Shown here: positions 28,980 through 37,875 of the stretch, piece by piece
Layout: each line of letters starts with the position of its first letter
How positions within the stretch are numbered: the stretch's first letter is position 1
NCBI RefSeq assembly: GCF_001442615.1
Contig: NZ_LMXN01000018.1
Span: 1-64,000 of the forward strand
Direction of reading: 5' to 3'
Source of the DNA: Algoriphagus resistens
GTDB taxonomy: Bacteria; Bacteroidota; Bacteroidia; Cytophagales; Cyclobacteriaceae
Length of the DNA: 64,000 nucleotides
Position numbers and translations under genes: made by a program
Notes under the pieces: generated by a model
The model's input: the letters and a program-made list of their open reading frames with translations, nothing else
Told to the model about the DNA's origin: nothing
Database searches by the model: none

Positions 28980-29758
28980 TTATTCTGACCGAAGGCTAGT
29001 TATTGGGTTTGCCAGAGCCGTCTTTATTGCCTGTCCACTGACAGTCAACAAAGCAATTATGACCGCACCGACAGCAGCGGCAATAAATATCCACCAGTGG
29101 ATAGTAATCCGGTATTCAAAGCCTTCAAGCCAATTATTCATAACATAGTAGGCAATAGGCAATGAGAAAAGGATCGAAACAAATACAAGCTTCATGAAAT
29201 CCTTTGACAGCAAAGTAGTTATCTGAGTTACACTTGCTCCCAAAACTTTCCTGATGCCGACTTCTTTGGAACGTTGCTCAGAGGAAAAAATCACTAACCC
29301 CAATAATCCCAGACAGGAGATGAAAATTGCAAGAAAGGCAAAATAGCCTGAGATCTTTTTGACTACTTGTTCGCTTTTATACAAAGAGGCGTATTCATCA
29401 TCTGCGAACTGGTAAGTGTAGGGAAAGTCGGGATTTAAGCTTTTGTGAAGTACTTCCAGCGATTCGATTATTTCTGTGGTCTTTTCAGGATCGATCCGGA
29501 TGAGGGCTACACCCCATAAGTATCCGTCATCCAGCCTGATTACCAACGGTTCAATGGGGACATGCAATTTGTAAAGGTTTTGATGAATTCCGGTCGGAAG
29601 TAGTTGAGCACTCTCCAAGAAAATTTCCACTTGGCCTTACGGGCAGAGTCCTCCACTTCTTTTCTGAATACCTCGAAGAGATCACCCTCGATCTCTTCGA
29701 GATAATCCTGCCGGCAAAACCAGCGGAGGAATTGAAGTGCTTTTTTTGGAGGTTGCAT
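28980..29758 (-). pseudogene. Permease with prefix domain, internally deleted
   Basis: Remnant of a permease of the type found beside PadR regulators. From 29758 to about 29560 it encodes a permease prefix domain (about 65 residues; PPKKALQFLRWFCRQDYLEE, then RPEFIKTF). It then jumps directly into the end of ectodomain 2, and the rest (to 28980) encodes the final three TM helices with KEVGIRKVLGAS and the tail NPITSLRSE. The frames of the two parts differ: at the junction near 29555-29570 the prefix frame reads MSPLNRW-stop, while the other frame reads VPIEPLV. Roughly 550-600 codons are therefore missing and the reading frame is broken. The N-terminal ATG overlaps the last base of padR, so this was a padR-permease operon. 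Confidence 0.8.
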
Positions 29759-30084
29759 CAGCCAAAGGAGATTTTTGGAATCCTGTTGTAGATAGTGTTT
29801 CTTAAAGCAAACTGCTCATCGAGAACCCTTTTGCCAAGTGCAGTAATAACATAATATTTTTTGCGTCTGCCACCACGTGCTTCGGTAATGCCTCCGAATC
29901 TTGATTTTACATAATCTTTTTCCTCCATCCGTTTCAGTACTACATGTACCGCGCTGATGTTCAATGATTTGTCCAGCTCTTTTTCAAGACCTTCAAGAAT
30001 CGATACACCATAGGCCTCATCGTGAAGTGCCGCCACCATCAGTAGTACCAGTTCTTCAAATTCTCCCAAAGAATGTTGTGCCAT
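29758..30084 (-). CDS. PadR-family transcriptional regulator
   Basis: Winged-helix repressor of 108 residues. The N-terminal part LGEFEELVLLMVAALHDEAYGVSI and the recognition region SAVHVVLKRMEEKDYVKS are typical of PadR, followed by the wing GGRRKKYYVITALGKRVL. The short C-terminal arm suggests the small-dimer subtype. It overlaps by one base the deleted permease gene that it presumably controlled. A perfect 15-bp inverted repeat lies just upstream (30093-30148) and is the natural candidate operator. The regulator looks intact although its target is broken. Confidence 0.9.
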   Translation of the reverse strand: MAQHSLGEFEELVLLMVAALHDEAYGVSILEGLEKELDKSLNISAVHVVLKRMEEKDYVKSRFGGITEARGGRRKKYYVITALGKRVLDEQFALRNTIYNRIPKISFG

Positions 30085-30092
30085 TTTACATT

Positions 30093-30148
30093 TATTTACT
30101 TAACAAAAGTGAAAGTAATGTATTTGATTCATATTTGTTAAGTAAATA
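30093..30148 (-). promoter_or_regulatory. Inverted repeat, likely PadR operator
   Basis: The arms TATTTACTTAACAAA (30093-30107) and TTTGTTAAGTAAATA (30134-30148) are perfectly complementary over 15 bases with a 26-base spacer. They begin 9 bases before the padR start codon on the minus strand. Each arm contains the Bacteroidota-type TTTG or its complement, so promoter and operator probably overlap. Autorepression is the usual mode for PadR. The stretch 30149-30266 shows no further feature. Confidence 0.65.
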
Positions 30149-30266
30149 CTGATTTTTTTGTCAAAGAATCCCAATTATATGTTGCCATCGAGGACTCTGA
30201 CTCCGGCGGAGAGATAACTCTTTGATGGACAGCTCAAATCGGCAATACAATTGATTTGCCCGACTG

Positions 30267-30357
30267 CGGACATTATTGTCCGTACTTTTTCGATCTGACA
30301 TCTATTCTTACCCCTTGATCGCGGAATTTGGCCTATTTCGCATGGCATGAATGTGGA
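30267..30357 (+). promoter_or_regulatory. Enhancer palindrome plus -24/-12 promoter, module 4
   Basis: CGGACATTATTGTCCG (30267-30282) is preceded by TTTGCCCGACTG. TGGCATGAATGTGGA lies at 30343-30357, offset 76 bp. The expected start near 30368 leaves an unusually long leader of about 240 bases before the permease ATG at 30607. Nothing coding is recognisable in that leader. Confidence 0.8.
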
Positions 30358-30606
30358 AGAGTGGACTAATGGTGTCTAGAGTAGGTAAGTGCTTCATGTA
30401 CTAAGAACAACGAAGAAAGTATCAAGAGGTGAAATTTAAAGCAAGAGTTAGGAAGGGGAAAACGAAGATAGAATCATCGGTCCTCTATCCGGGATACCCC
30501 AACAAACTGAAATCTTGATCACCGGCAACTATTCAACTCTCAATCTTCCTTCGCCTGAGCACCTGCGGTGTATCGGACAATTTCTTCTGATCTTTTTATC
30601 AAAACC

Positions 30607-32967
30607 ATGCTGAAAAACTATTTTAAAATTGCCTTTCGCAACTTGATGAGAAACAAGATTTTCTCCATGACAAATCTTGTTGGGTTGTCGCTCGGTTGTA
30701 CCTGCACCATTTTTATACTCCTGTGGGTGTACGATGAACTTACCTACGATAAGTTTCATGAAAACTACAGAGATATCTATCAGGTGATGGCACATCGTGA
30801 TTACAATAACCAGATTTTCACAGATAAAAACATGGTTTTTCCACTTGCTGCAACTTTAGAGCAAGAACTGCCAGAAGTAGAGAAGGCGGTCATGACTTCC
30901 TATGCAGAATCTCATGTTTTAGGTTTTGGGGATACAAAACAGCGGAAAGACGGGATGACAGTAAGTGAAAATTTCTTCGATATGTTTTCCTGGCAATTTC
31001 TTCAGGGTAATGCCCAAACAGCCCTACCGGATCCCAGTTCCATTATTTTGACAGAGTCTGCGGCAAAGGCATTTTTTGGAGATGAGAATCCTCTACATAA
31101 GACGCTGAAGATCGATAATGACAAGGAGGTAACTGTCACCGCCATCCTCAAGGATCTGCCGGGAAATTCCAGCTTTCAGTTTGATTACATCCATCTATTC
31201 AATTATTCGGATGAGAGTTTGCTGCAGGCGATGACCAACTGGGGGAATTCATCCTGGAATGTCTTTCTTCAAGTAACTCCAGGCACCAATCCGCAGGAAC
31301 TTTCACAAAGAATTACGGACATAAAAATCGAAAACAATCCGCCAGATAAAGAAATCAGTGAATATTTCGCTTTTCCGATGAGCAAATGGAGGCTTTATGG
31401 GGAGTTTAAAGATGGGGTAAACACTGGTGGTATGATTGTTTATGCCCGGCTTTTTTCAATTGTCGCAGTAATTATCCTTTTGATTGCCTGTGTCAATTTT
31501 ATGAACCTATCCACAGCCCGCTCTGAACGAAGGGCAAAAGAAGTTGGTATACGGAAAACGTTGGGCTCAGGCAAGAGGCAACTCATGCTCCAGTTCTTTT
31601 TTGAGTCTATGATACTGACTTTACTTGCTTTTCTTGTGTCAGTGCTTACTGTTTACCTGTTGATGCCTTGGTTCAACCAGCTTTCAGGCAAGACACTTTC
31701 TTTAGACCTTAGCTCTCCAGTATTTTGGATTATCTCGTTGGCTGTTGTGACATGTACAGGTGTGATTGCCGGCAGTTATCCCGCGATTTACCTTTCTTCT
31801 TTTAATCCGATTAAGATCCTCAAAGGCACTTTTCTGGCAGGTGGTAAGGCTGTATTGCCAAGGAATATTCTGGTAGTCGGACAGTTTGTTATTTCCATTT
31901 TGCTGATTTCCTGCACACTCATTGTCTACCAGCAGATTCAGCATATCAAAAACAGGGATATCGGGTACAACCCTGATAACCTCATCATGATATCATCCTC
32001 TGAAGATATACAGAAAAACTTTTCGGTAATCAAAGATGAGCTTCTCAAAACAGGAATGGTCCAGGCAGCCACCCGCACATTTTCACCTATTACGAGTATC
32101 TGGTGGAGGTCTCCATCCCCTGACTGGGAGGGAAAACCTACGGACATGAACCTGCTTATGGCGGGTATGTATTCAGATGTTGATTTCTCAGAGACTATGG
32201 GAGTCAAAATGCTCCAAGGGACAGATTTTGCGGGAATGCCTAGCGACTCATCGGCTTTGATTCTTAATTTGGCGGCGGTAGAAGCCATGGGCTTAGAGGA
32301 ACCTGTGGGCATGCAAATGAGATATGGTAACTCTTCTTACACTGTCGTTGGCGTGACAGACAACATCGTGATGGATTCGCCTTTTAACCCAGTAGATCCC
32401 ATGATGGTCTTCTTTGATCCTACAAGTACTTATTCGATCAGTATAAGGCTTAGGGAAGGTACTTCTGTTCAGGCTGGATTGCAGTCTGTGGAAGAAATAT
32501 TTCGAAAATATAACCCTGCAGTCCCATTCGAATACCAATTTGTGGATCAGGAATTTGAACGAAAGTTTTTGTCTGAAGACCTAGTGAGCAAAATCATCAC
32601 AATTTTCTCAGGCATAGCAATATTTATCTGCTGCATTGGATTGGCAGGACTTGCTTCATTTACGATTGAAAAAAGGACTAGAGAAATCGGTGTACGTAAG
32701 GTTTTGGGGGCTACAGTTTCCCAGGTTCTTCTACTTGTTTCTAAAGACTTTCTGAAGCTTGTGCTGATTGCCTTTATCATTGCGGTACCATTCGCTTACT
32801 GGCAAATGGATAACTGGCTGAAAAGCTACACTTATCATATTACCATCAGCATCTGGGTGTTTGCACTAGTGGGATTTGCCGTGTTGTTTCTTTCTCTGGT
32901 AGTTGTAAGTCTGAATACATTGCGTGCAGCTATGACAAATCCGGTGAATAGTCTGAAGAGTGAATGA
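30607..32967 (+). CDS. FtsX/MacB-type permease, paralogue 9
   Basis: 786 residues from the ATG at 30607 (MLKNYFKIAFRNLMRN), chosen over an in-frame ATG 39 bases upstream because every paralogue starts at this motif. Before TM2 it has KDGVNTGGM, a relaxed version of ENGxxGGR. The post-TM2 motif is AKEVGIRKTLGSGKRQL and the post-TM6 motif REIGVRKVLGAT. The tail is NPVNSLKSE. It is most like the 13749 and 41022 genes in ectodomain pattern (a TRTFSPITSIWW block where 13749 has a similar SPITQRY). Alone under module 4; module 5 follows 145 bases after its stop. Confidence 0.9.
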   Translation: MLKNYFKIAFRNLMRNKIFSMTNLVGLSLGCTCTIFILLWVYDELTYDKFHENYRDIYQVMAHRDYNNQIFTDKNMVFPLAATLEQELPEVEKAVMTSYAESHVLGFGDTKQRKDGMTVSENFFDMFSWQFLQGNAQTALPDPSSIILTESAAKAFFGDENPLHKTLKIDNDKEVTVTAILKDLPGNSSFQFDYIHLFNYSDESLLQAMTNWGNSSWNVFLQVTPGTNPQELSQRITDIKIENNPPDKEISEYFAFPMSKWRLYGEFKDGVNTGGMIVYARLFSIVAVIILLIACVNFMNLSTARSERRAKEVGIRKTLGSGKRQLMLQFFFESMILTLLAFLVSVLTVYLLMPWFNQLSGKTLSLDLSSPVFWIISLAVVTCTGVIAGSYPAIYLSSFNPIKILKGTFLAGGKAVLPRNILVVGQFVISILLISCTLIVYQQIQHIKNRDIGYNPDNLIMISSSEDIQKNFSVIKDELLKTGMVQAATRTFSPITSIWWRSPSPDWEGKPTDMNLLMAGMYSDVDFSETMGVKMLQGTDFAGMPSDSSALILNLAAVEAMGLEEPVGMQMRYGNSSYTVVGVTDNIVMDSPFNPVDPMMVFFDPTSTYSISIRLREGTSVQAGLQSVEEIFRKYNPAVPFEYQFVDQEFERKFLSEDLVSKIITIFSGIAIFICCIGLAGLASFTIEKRTREIGVRKVLGATVSQVLLLVSKDFLKLVLIAFIIAVPFAYWQMDNWLKSYTYHITISIWVFALVGFAVLFLSLVVVSLNTLRAAMTNPVNSLKSE

Positions 32968-33111
32968 GGGTATGGGGTGAAGTACCAAGAAGCTAAATCC
33001 GGGATAAGAGAATTGAGACTATCACCTTAGAATACACGATAGCCTGATAAACCATCACTTTCCAGCCTATGACTTCCTACATACCTTCGCGTGGACTTGT
33101 TCGACCGTACA

Positions 33112-33201
33112 CGGACAAACCTGTCCGCAGATGTTTCCAAATAATGGATGAATAGCTGTTTTTGAGGGAATTGAGCCTTATAATACTGGCATAAAAGTGG
33201 A
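33112..33201 (+). promoter_or_regulatory. Enhancer palindrome plus -24/-12 promoter, module 5
   Basis: CGGACAAACCTGTCCG (33112-33127) is followed 75 bp from its first base by TGGCATAAAAGTGGA (33187-33201). An additional half-site TGTTCG sits at 33098-33103, giving an extended site reminiscent of the four half-sites at 1427. Expected start is near 33212, with a leader of about 42 bases to the permease at 33254. Confidence 0.8.
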
Positions 33202-33253
33202 AATGCGACACTAAAACGTTTTCATTTCAGACTGCACATTTTCCCCAGAAATT

Positions 33254-35623
33254 ATGCTAAAACATCAACTTATTCTTATCTATAGAAATCTCCGAAAGGA
33301 CAAAAGTACTTTTCTGATCAATCTCATCGGGCTTTCCACAGGCCTTGCAAGTGTCCTGCTGATCTTTCTTTGGGTCAATGATGAACTTCAGATTGACAAA
33401 GGGTATGCTACAGATTCACAACTCTATCAAGTGTTGGAAAATGTGGATCAGGCTGGTGGAATGATCACCAGGGAAACCACCGCTGGACCTACTGCACAAG
33501 GATTGAAAGATGACTTTCCTGAAGTGGAATATGCAGTGACCACATTTTCCAATAATATCAACAGTAGTATCCTGTCAGTAGAGGATCACGATATAGCCGC
33601 CCGAAAGCTATATGCCAGTGCTGATTTTTTTAAACTTTTCCCCTACAAAATCACTCAAGGCAATAAGGAAGAAATTAAGTCAGCCCCCAACACGATTGTT
33701 ATTTCTGAGAGTTTAGCTGTCAAACTTTTTGGTTCTTCTGAGAATGCAGTGGGCAAAGTGGTAGAGTGGGACCATGAAAAGGATCTGACTGTTGCTGGAG
33801 TATTTGAAGACCTACCGTCCAGAACATCCATGAAGTTTGATTTTGTGATGTCATTTGAGGATTTCTGGACTGAAAACGAATGGGTGCAAAGTTGGGGAAA
33901 TACTGCACCAACCACTTTTGTCCTGTTAAGGGAAGGAACTAATGTGGATGAATTTAATGCCAAAATCAAGGATTATGTAAAAACCAAGACTGAGGGAGAC
34001 GTCACGCATAGATCCCAATTTGTGGCTAAATACTCAGACAGGTACTTACATGGTACCTACGAAAATGGAATACAAACAGGCGGCAGAATATCCTATGTGA
34101 AGCTATTCTCCGTTATTGCCATTTTCATTTTGGTGATTGCATGCATCAACTTCATGAACCTTTCCACTGCCAAAGCATCCAAACGAATCAAAGAGGTGGG
34201 AATAAAAAAGGCTGTAGGTGCAAGACGGGGAGAATTGATAGCTCAGTATCTAGGAGAGTCCACTATGATGGCGTTTCTGTCGCTTTTGTTGGGATTGTTA
34301 TTGGTTATTTTGCTTTTGCCCCAATTCAATATCATTACCGAGAAGCAACTTTCTCTTGATTTCAGCCCTATGCTGATAATGGCAATCCTTGCCATAGTAT
34401 TGGTCACTGGTCTGATCGCGGGAAGTTACCCGGCACTGCATCTTTCTGGTTTTAGCCCTTCTACGGTTTTGAAGGGGAAAATCAGCAGTGCTGCAGGAGA
34501 GCTGTGGATCAGAAAGGGATTGGTCGTATTTCAGTTTGCGCTTTCAGTGATTCTAATCGTCTCAGTCTGGGTGGTGTACTTGCAGATAGAATATATACAA
34601 ACTGAGAATCTGGGTTATGAAAAAGATAATGTTCTACTGATTAATAAAATAGGGGAGCTAGGGGATACCGATAAAATGGAAGCCTTTATTTCTGAGCTGA
34701 AGGCTGTCCCGGGAGTAGTGGGTGCTACCAGTTCCGGCCATGATATGACAGGGCATAATGGAGGTACTTACGGAATCCAGTGGCCGGGCAAAGACCCGAA
34801 TGACAAGACGGAGTTCGAGCGTATGGCGGTCAATTACGGTATGATTGAGATGATGGGGATTCAGATGAAAGAGGGAAGGATTTTTTCCGATGAGTTTGGA
34901 ACAGAGTCAGAAAAAATCATTTTCAATCAAGCTGCTATTGAATTTATGGGAATTGAAGACCCGATAGGGAAGGTTATCAATTTATGGGGGGAAGATAAGG
35001 AGATTATTGGCGTGACTGAAGATTTCCATTTTGACTCGTTTCATGAGGTGGTCAAACCACTGTTTTTCTACTACAATCCCGGGGCAACCAATTTGGTGGC
35101 AGCGAAAATCAATGCAGGTGATGAAATAGAAACTATCAAAAATATCGAAGCGCTACATAGCAAATTCAATCCCGGATTTTTGATGGGCTATCGCTTTTTG
35201 GATGAGGATTATCAGGCACTTTATGTAGCGGAGCAACGTGTAGCTACTTTGTCAAAATATTTTGCAGCGATAGCCATATTGATCTCCTGTTTGGGACTGT
35301 TTGGCCTGGCTACATTCACAGTAGAAAGGCGGGCCAAAGAAATTGGGATCAGAAAAGTACTGGGGGCAAGTGAACTAAAAATAGTCAGCATATTATCGGG
35401 GGATTTCACCAAAATGGTTATGGTGGCAATTTTGATTGCCTTGCCACTGAGCTTCTTTATAGCTCAGGAATGGCTGTCAAGTTTTGCTTTTAAAATAGGC
35501 CTGAAATGGTGGTTCTTTATTGGAGCAGGAGCATTGACTATGCTGATTGCCTTACTAACGGTTAGTTTCCACTCCATCAAGGCTGCGCTTATGAATCCGG
35601 TGAAGAGCCTGAAGAGTGAGTGA
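33254..35623 (+). CDS. FtsX/MacB-type permease, paralogue 10 (LIYRSFKR clade)
   Basis: 789 residues, starting MLKHQLILIYRNLRKDKST. ENGIQTGGR precedes TM2, EVGIKKAVGARRGEL follows it, KEIGIRKVLGASELK follows TM6, and the tail is NPVKSLKSE. Ectodomain 2 contains SSGHDMTGHNGGTYGIQWPG, and the same MTGH...GVQWP pattern occurs in the 38509 gene, so these two are sister copies. Directly behind module 5. After its stop the DNA runs on in the string TGATGTTAGTAGC that also follows the stops of the 37876 remnant and the 41022 gene. Confidence 0.9.
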   Translation: MLKHQLILIYRNLRKDKSTFLINLIGLSTGLASVLLIFLWVNDELQIDKGYATDSQLYQVLENVDQAGGMITRETTAGPTAQGLKDDFPEVEYAVTTFSNNINSSILSVEDHDIAARKLYASADFFKLFPYKITQGNKEEIKSAPNTIVISESLAVKLFGSSENAVGKVVEWDHEKDLTVAGVFEDLPSRTSMKFDFVMSFEDFWTENEWVQSWGNTAPTTFVLLREGTNVDEFNAKIKDYVKTKTEGDVTHRSQFVAKYSDRYLHGTYENGIQTGGRISYVKLFSVIAIFILVIACINFMNLSTAKASKRIKEVGIKKAVGARRGELIAQYLGESTMMAFLSLLLGLLLVILLLPQFNIITEKQLSLDFSPMLIMAILAIVLVTGLIAGSYPALHLSGFSPSTVLKGKISSAAGELWIRKGLVVFQFALSVILIVSVWVVYLQIEYIQTENLGYEKDNVLLINKIGELGDTDKMEAFISELKAVPGVVGATSSGHDMTGHNGGTYGIQWPGKDPNDKTEFERMAVNYGMIEMMGIQMKEGRIFSDEFGTESEKIIFNQAAIEFMGIEDPIGKVINLWGEDKEIIGVTEDFHFDSFHEVVKPLFFYYNPGATNLVAAKINAGDEIETIKNIEALHSKFNPGFLMGYRFLDEDYQALYVAEQRVATLSKYFAAIAILISCLGLFGLATFTVERRAKEIGIRKVLGASELKIVSILSGDFTKMVMVAILIALPLSFFIAQEWLSSFAFKIGLKWWFFIGAGALTMLIALLTVSFHSIKAALMNPVKSLKSE

Positions 35624-35690
35624 TGTTAGTAGCGAGTAGCTAGTATCAAGTAAGCAAGTAGTTAGAATCAAGGGCCAAGGGTCAAGAATC

Positions 35691-35765
35691 AAGTGCTACG
35701 AACCAAAAACCAAAGATTTCGGAGTCCGAAGATAGTTGTAGAAAGCCCACGGTCAACAGTCTACA
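35691..35765. repeat. Duplicated intergenic segment, copy 1 (partner 43431)
   Basis: Aligns with 43431-43505 with few substitutions. Shared landmarks are TACGAACCAA, CCAAAGATT, GATAGTT and CACGGTCAACAGTC. Both copies sit 70 bases or less downstream of a permease stop. Between 35624 and 35690 lie degenerate GTATCAAG and AGAATCAAG units. Confidence 0.7.
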
Positions 35766-35784
35766 GCCTTCAGTGGAATAATTA

Positions 35785-35880
35785 TAGGGTTGAAAGCCCG
35801 AATTATCAAAGCCCAGACCACCGGGCTGGGTGATTATAGGCAAGAAGCATGCTTCAAACTCTGAAAGAGCGGGATATTAA
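35785..35880. repeat. REP-like palindromic element, copy C
   Basis: Contains AATTATCAAAGCCCAG, an imperfect stem CCCAG...CTGGG (35812-35830), and CTCTGAAAGAGCG near 35860. It closely parallels the copy at 63052-63140 (GAATTATCAAAGCCCAG, then AGAAGCATACTTCAAG) and more distantly 6903-7060. Confidence 0.6.
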
Positions 35881-35885
35881 CAATC

Positions 35886-36194
35886 ATGGAATTCCTGACC
35901 ATAAAGTTGGAAGAAGACCAGACGAGACCGGTACCGGATGTGCACCCTAATGCCAGGCAATGGCAGATATTGGAAACCTTTTTATGCTCGCCCATAGAAC
36001 AAGTATTTGATTTTCGCAGAAATCAGCATGAAAGGAATGAACTGGAAATGGCCATTATGAATGTGGTCATAGATCTCCACACCGAGACCATAAAAAAGGC
36101 TCTCCCCATAAGCTACGCATCATCAAAACACAAGCGGCTTGTGATAAGCAAATGGGTGAATGGCAGGAAGATGTGGTTTTGCTGGAAAAAGTAA
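35886..36194 (+). CDS. Hypothetical small protein, possible -1 frameshift near its end
   Basis: Unrecognised 102-residue protein beginning MEFLTIKLEEDQTRPV. It is charged, with no signal peptide or TM segment. Codon 70 onward is suspicious: at 36092-36098 the frame contains A AAA AAG, the classic -1 slippery heptamer. The -1 frame continues openly to a stop at 36209-36211 and reads GSPHKLRIIKTQAACDK and then WQEDVVLLEKV, which looks more protein-like than the listed ending (ALPISYASSKHKR...). Either a one-base change in the A-run broke the gene or it uses slippage. The gene lies between two REP-like repeats, so mobility is possible. Function unknown. Confidence 0.5.
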   Translation: MEFLTIKLEEDQTRPVPDVHPNARQWQILETFLCSPIEQVFDFRRNQHERNELEMAIMNVVIDLHTETIKKALPISYASSKHKRLVISKWVNGRKMWFCWKK

Positions 36195-36217
36195 AGAGAG
36201 AAACAGCCTAAACCGCT

Positions 36218-36275
36218 GGACTAAAGTCCATGGGTTTGCACCCATGGTTAAGCTTATTCAAGCCCTTCAGGCTTG
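36218..36275. repeat. Tandem hairpins, REP-like element of another type
   Basis: Three consecutive inverted repeats: GGACTAAAGTCC (36218-36229), CATGGGTTTGCACCCATG (36229-36246) and CAAGCCCTTCAGGCTTG (36259-36275). Such clustered small hairpins are typical of REP-type elements mobilised by RAYT/Y1 transposases; no such transposase is in the window. 36276-36457 shows nothing else. Confidence 0.55.
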
Positions 36276-36457
36276 GGACATGTGATTGAAGCATGGAAAA
36301 GCACGAGTCAATACACCGTTTTTTATGATTGCTTGGGTTGCACAAAGTTCCCCGCCCTGCTGCTTCATATTCTGCTGCGCAGTTGCGTGAAACCAAAAAT
36401 CCCCAATTTTACTGACCGCCGATCTGCCTTAACAGAACAAAGTTTCATGTTATTTCC

Positions 36458-36519
36458 TTTGAAAAAGTGTTAATATTTGCATTAAATCATTTGAAAAAGT
36501 GTTAATATTTGCATTAAAT
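36458..36519. repeat. Two exact 30-bp direct repeats upstream of the ATPase gene
   Basis: The 30-base unit beginning TTTGAAAAAGTGTTAATATT and ending GCATTAAAT occurs at 36458-36487 and 36490-36519 (period 32). A decayed third start, CTTTGATAAAATGTATATTT, follows at 36521. Each unit carries TTTG elements of the Bacteroidota promoter type, so the repeats may hold a promoter with an iterated binding site. They lie 49 bases before the ATG of the ATPase. Confidence 0.75.
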
Positions 36520-36568
36520 ACTTTGATAAAATGTATATTTCCATTCTGGACAATGTAAATATATCCTT

Positions 36569-37870
36569 ATGAAGAGAACCGCAACATCAGAATTGATCAA
36601 ATGGAAAAACAATATCAACCGTAAGCCTCTCCTTGTCCGGGGAGCAAGGCAGGTGGGGAAAACATGGTTGATCAAAACCTTTGGCAAAGAGGAATACAGA
36701 CAGGTCGCCTATGTGAATCTTGAAAGCAACAAATCATTACAAGCTGTTTTTTCGGAGGATTTTGATGTCAGGCGTATAATAACTGCTTTAAAGATAGAAA
36801 CAGGTGTCAACATTGAGCCTTCCGACACTTTAATTATATTGGACGAAATTCAGGAAGCTGAGGGAGCATTGACATCCCTGAAATATTTTCAGGAAAATGC
36901 ACCCGAGTACCATGTTATTTCCGCGGGGTCATTGCTCGGAGTAGCTTTGGGTAAGCAAACTTCATTCCCCGTCGGGAAGGTTGATTTTTTGGATCTCTAT
37001 CCCTTAAGTTTTTCAGAGTTCTTGATGGCTCTGGGAGAGAATGATTTACTCGATCTTTTGGAAAGCAGGGATTGGGTTTTGATCAAAACCTTCAGAACCA
37101 AATTTATTCAGCTGCTAAAACAATATTATTATATCGGTGGCATGCCTGAAGTAGTTTGGAGGTTTTCGGAAAATGCTGATTTCAATGAAGTGAGACAAAT
37201 ACAAAGGCGGATTTTGGAAGCTTATGAGCAGGATTTTTCCAAACATGCACCTCATGAAATTGTGCCCAGGATCAGAATGCTCTGGAACTCCATTCCCTCA
37301 CAATTGGCCAAAGAAAACAAAAAATTCATCTATGGAATAATCAAACAGGGGGCCAGAGCAAAAGACTATGAATTGGCAATGTCCTGGCTGATTGATTGTG
37401 GTTTGGTGTATAAAATCAAAAGAGTAGCCAAACCGGCCATTCCTCTTAAAGCCTATGAGGATTTGAGTGCCTTTAAATTATTTGTGGTAGATGTAGGTCT
37501 TTTGTGTGCCATGGTGGAAATGGATGTGAGGACATTGCTGGAAGGAAATAACTTGTTTGAAGAGTTTAAAGGGGCATTGACAGAACAATTTGTGCTACAA
37601 CAATTGATACTAATGAAAGAAATGTCTGTCTATTACTGGTCTGCCGAAAAGGCAACTGCTGAAATAGACTTTTTGGTGCAGTTTTCCGGTCAGATTATCC
37701 CCATAGAAGTAAAGGCCGAAGAAAACCTGAAAGCTAAAAGCTTAAAACTGTTTTGCCAGAAATATAAACCGATCATGGCTATCAGAACCTCGATGTCCGA
37801 TTTTAGAGAAGAGGATTGGATGCTCAATTTACCTTTATATGCCATTGGTAAATTTCCAATTGAGGAATAG
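36569..37870 (+). CDS. AAA_14 / DUF4143-type ATP-binding protein
   Basis: P-loop ATPase of 433 residues. The Walker A motif GARQVGKTWLIK lies near residue 25, Walker B LIILDEIQEAEGAL near 90, and SAGSLLGVAL (sensor region) near 120. The C-terminal half matches DUF4143, with GALTEQFVLQQL and a nuclease-like YYWSAEKATAEIDFLV...IPIEVKAEE segment that resembles a PD-(D/E)XK core (E, D, then ExK). Genes of this type are abundant and patchy in Bacteroidota, and their role is not established. It stands alone with its own repeat-rich upstream region. Only 5 bases after its stop a permease 3' remnant begins, which suggests that it landed in, and replaced most of, a permease gene. Confidence 0.85.
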   Translation: MKRTATSELIKWKNNINRKPLLVRGARQVGKTWLIKTFGKEEYRQVAYVNLESNKSLQAVFSEDFDVRRIITALKIETGVNIEPSDTLIILDEIQEAEGALTSLKYFQENAPEYHVISAGSLLGVALGKQTSFPVGKVDFLDLYPLSFSEFLMALGENDLLDLLESRDWVLIKTFRTKFIQLLKQYYYIGGMPEVVWRFSENADFNEVRQIQRRILEAYEQDFSKHAPHEIVPRIRMLWNSIPSQLAKENKKFIYGIIKQGARAKDYELAMSWLIDCGLVYKIKRVAKPAIPLKAYEDLSAFKLFVVDVGLLCAMVEMDVRTLLEGNNLFEEFKGALTEQFVLQQLILMKEMSVYYWSAEKATAEIDFLVQFSGQIIPIEVKAEENLKAKSLKLFCQKYKPIMAIRTSMSDFREEDWMLNLPLYAIGKFPIEE

Positions 37871-37875
37871 GCTTT

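Noticed and set aside
36273-36473. 66-codon + strand frame between the REP-like hairpins and the 30-bp repeats
   Set aside because: It begins inside a hairpin element and ends in the direct repeats; cysteine-rich random-looking composition, no support.
36458-36519. Short CRISPR-like array
   Set aside because: Only two exact repeats with a 2-base interval; no spacers and no cas genes.
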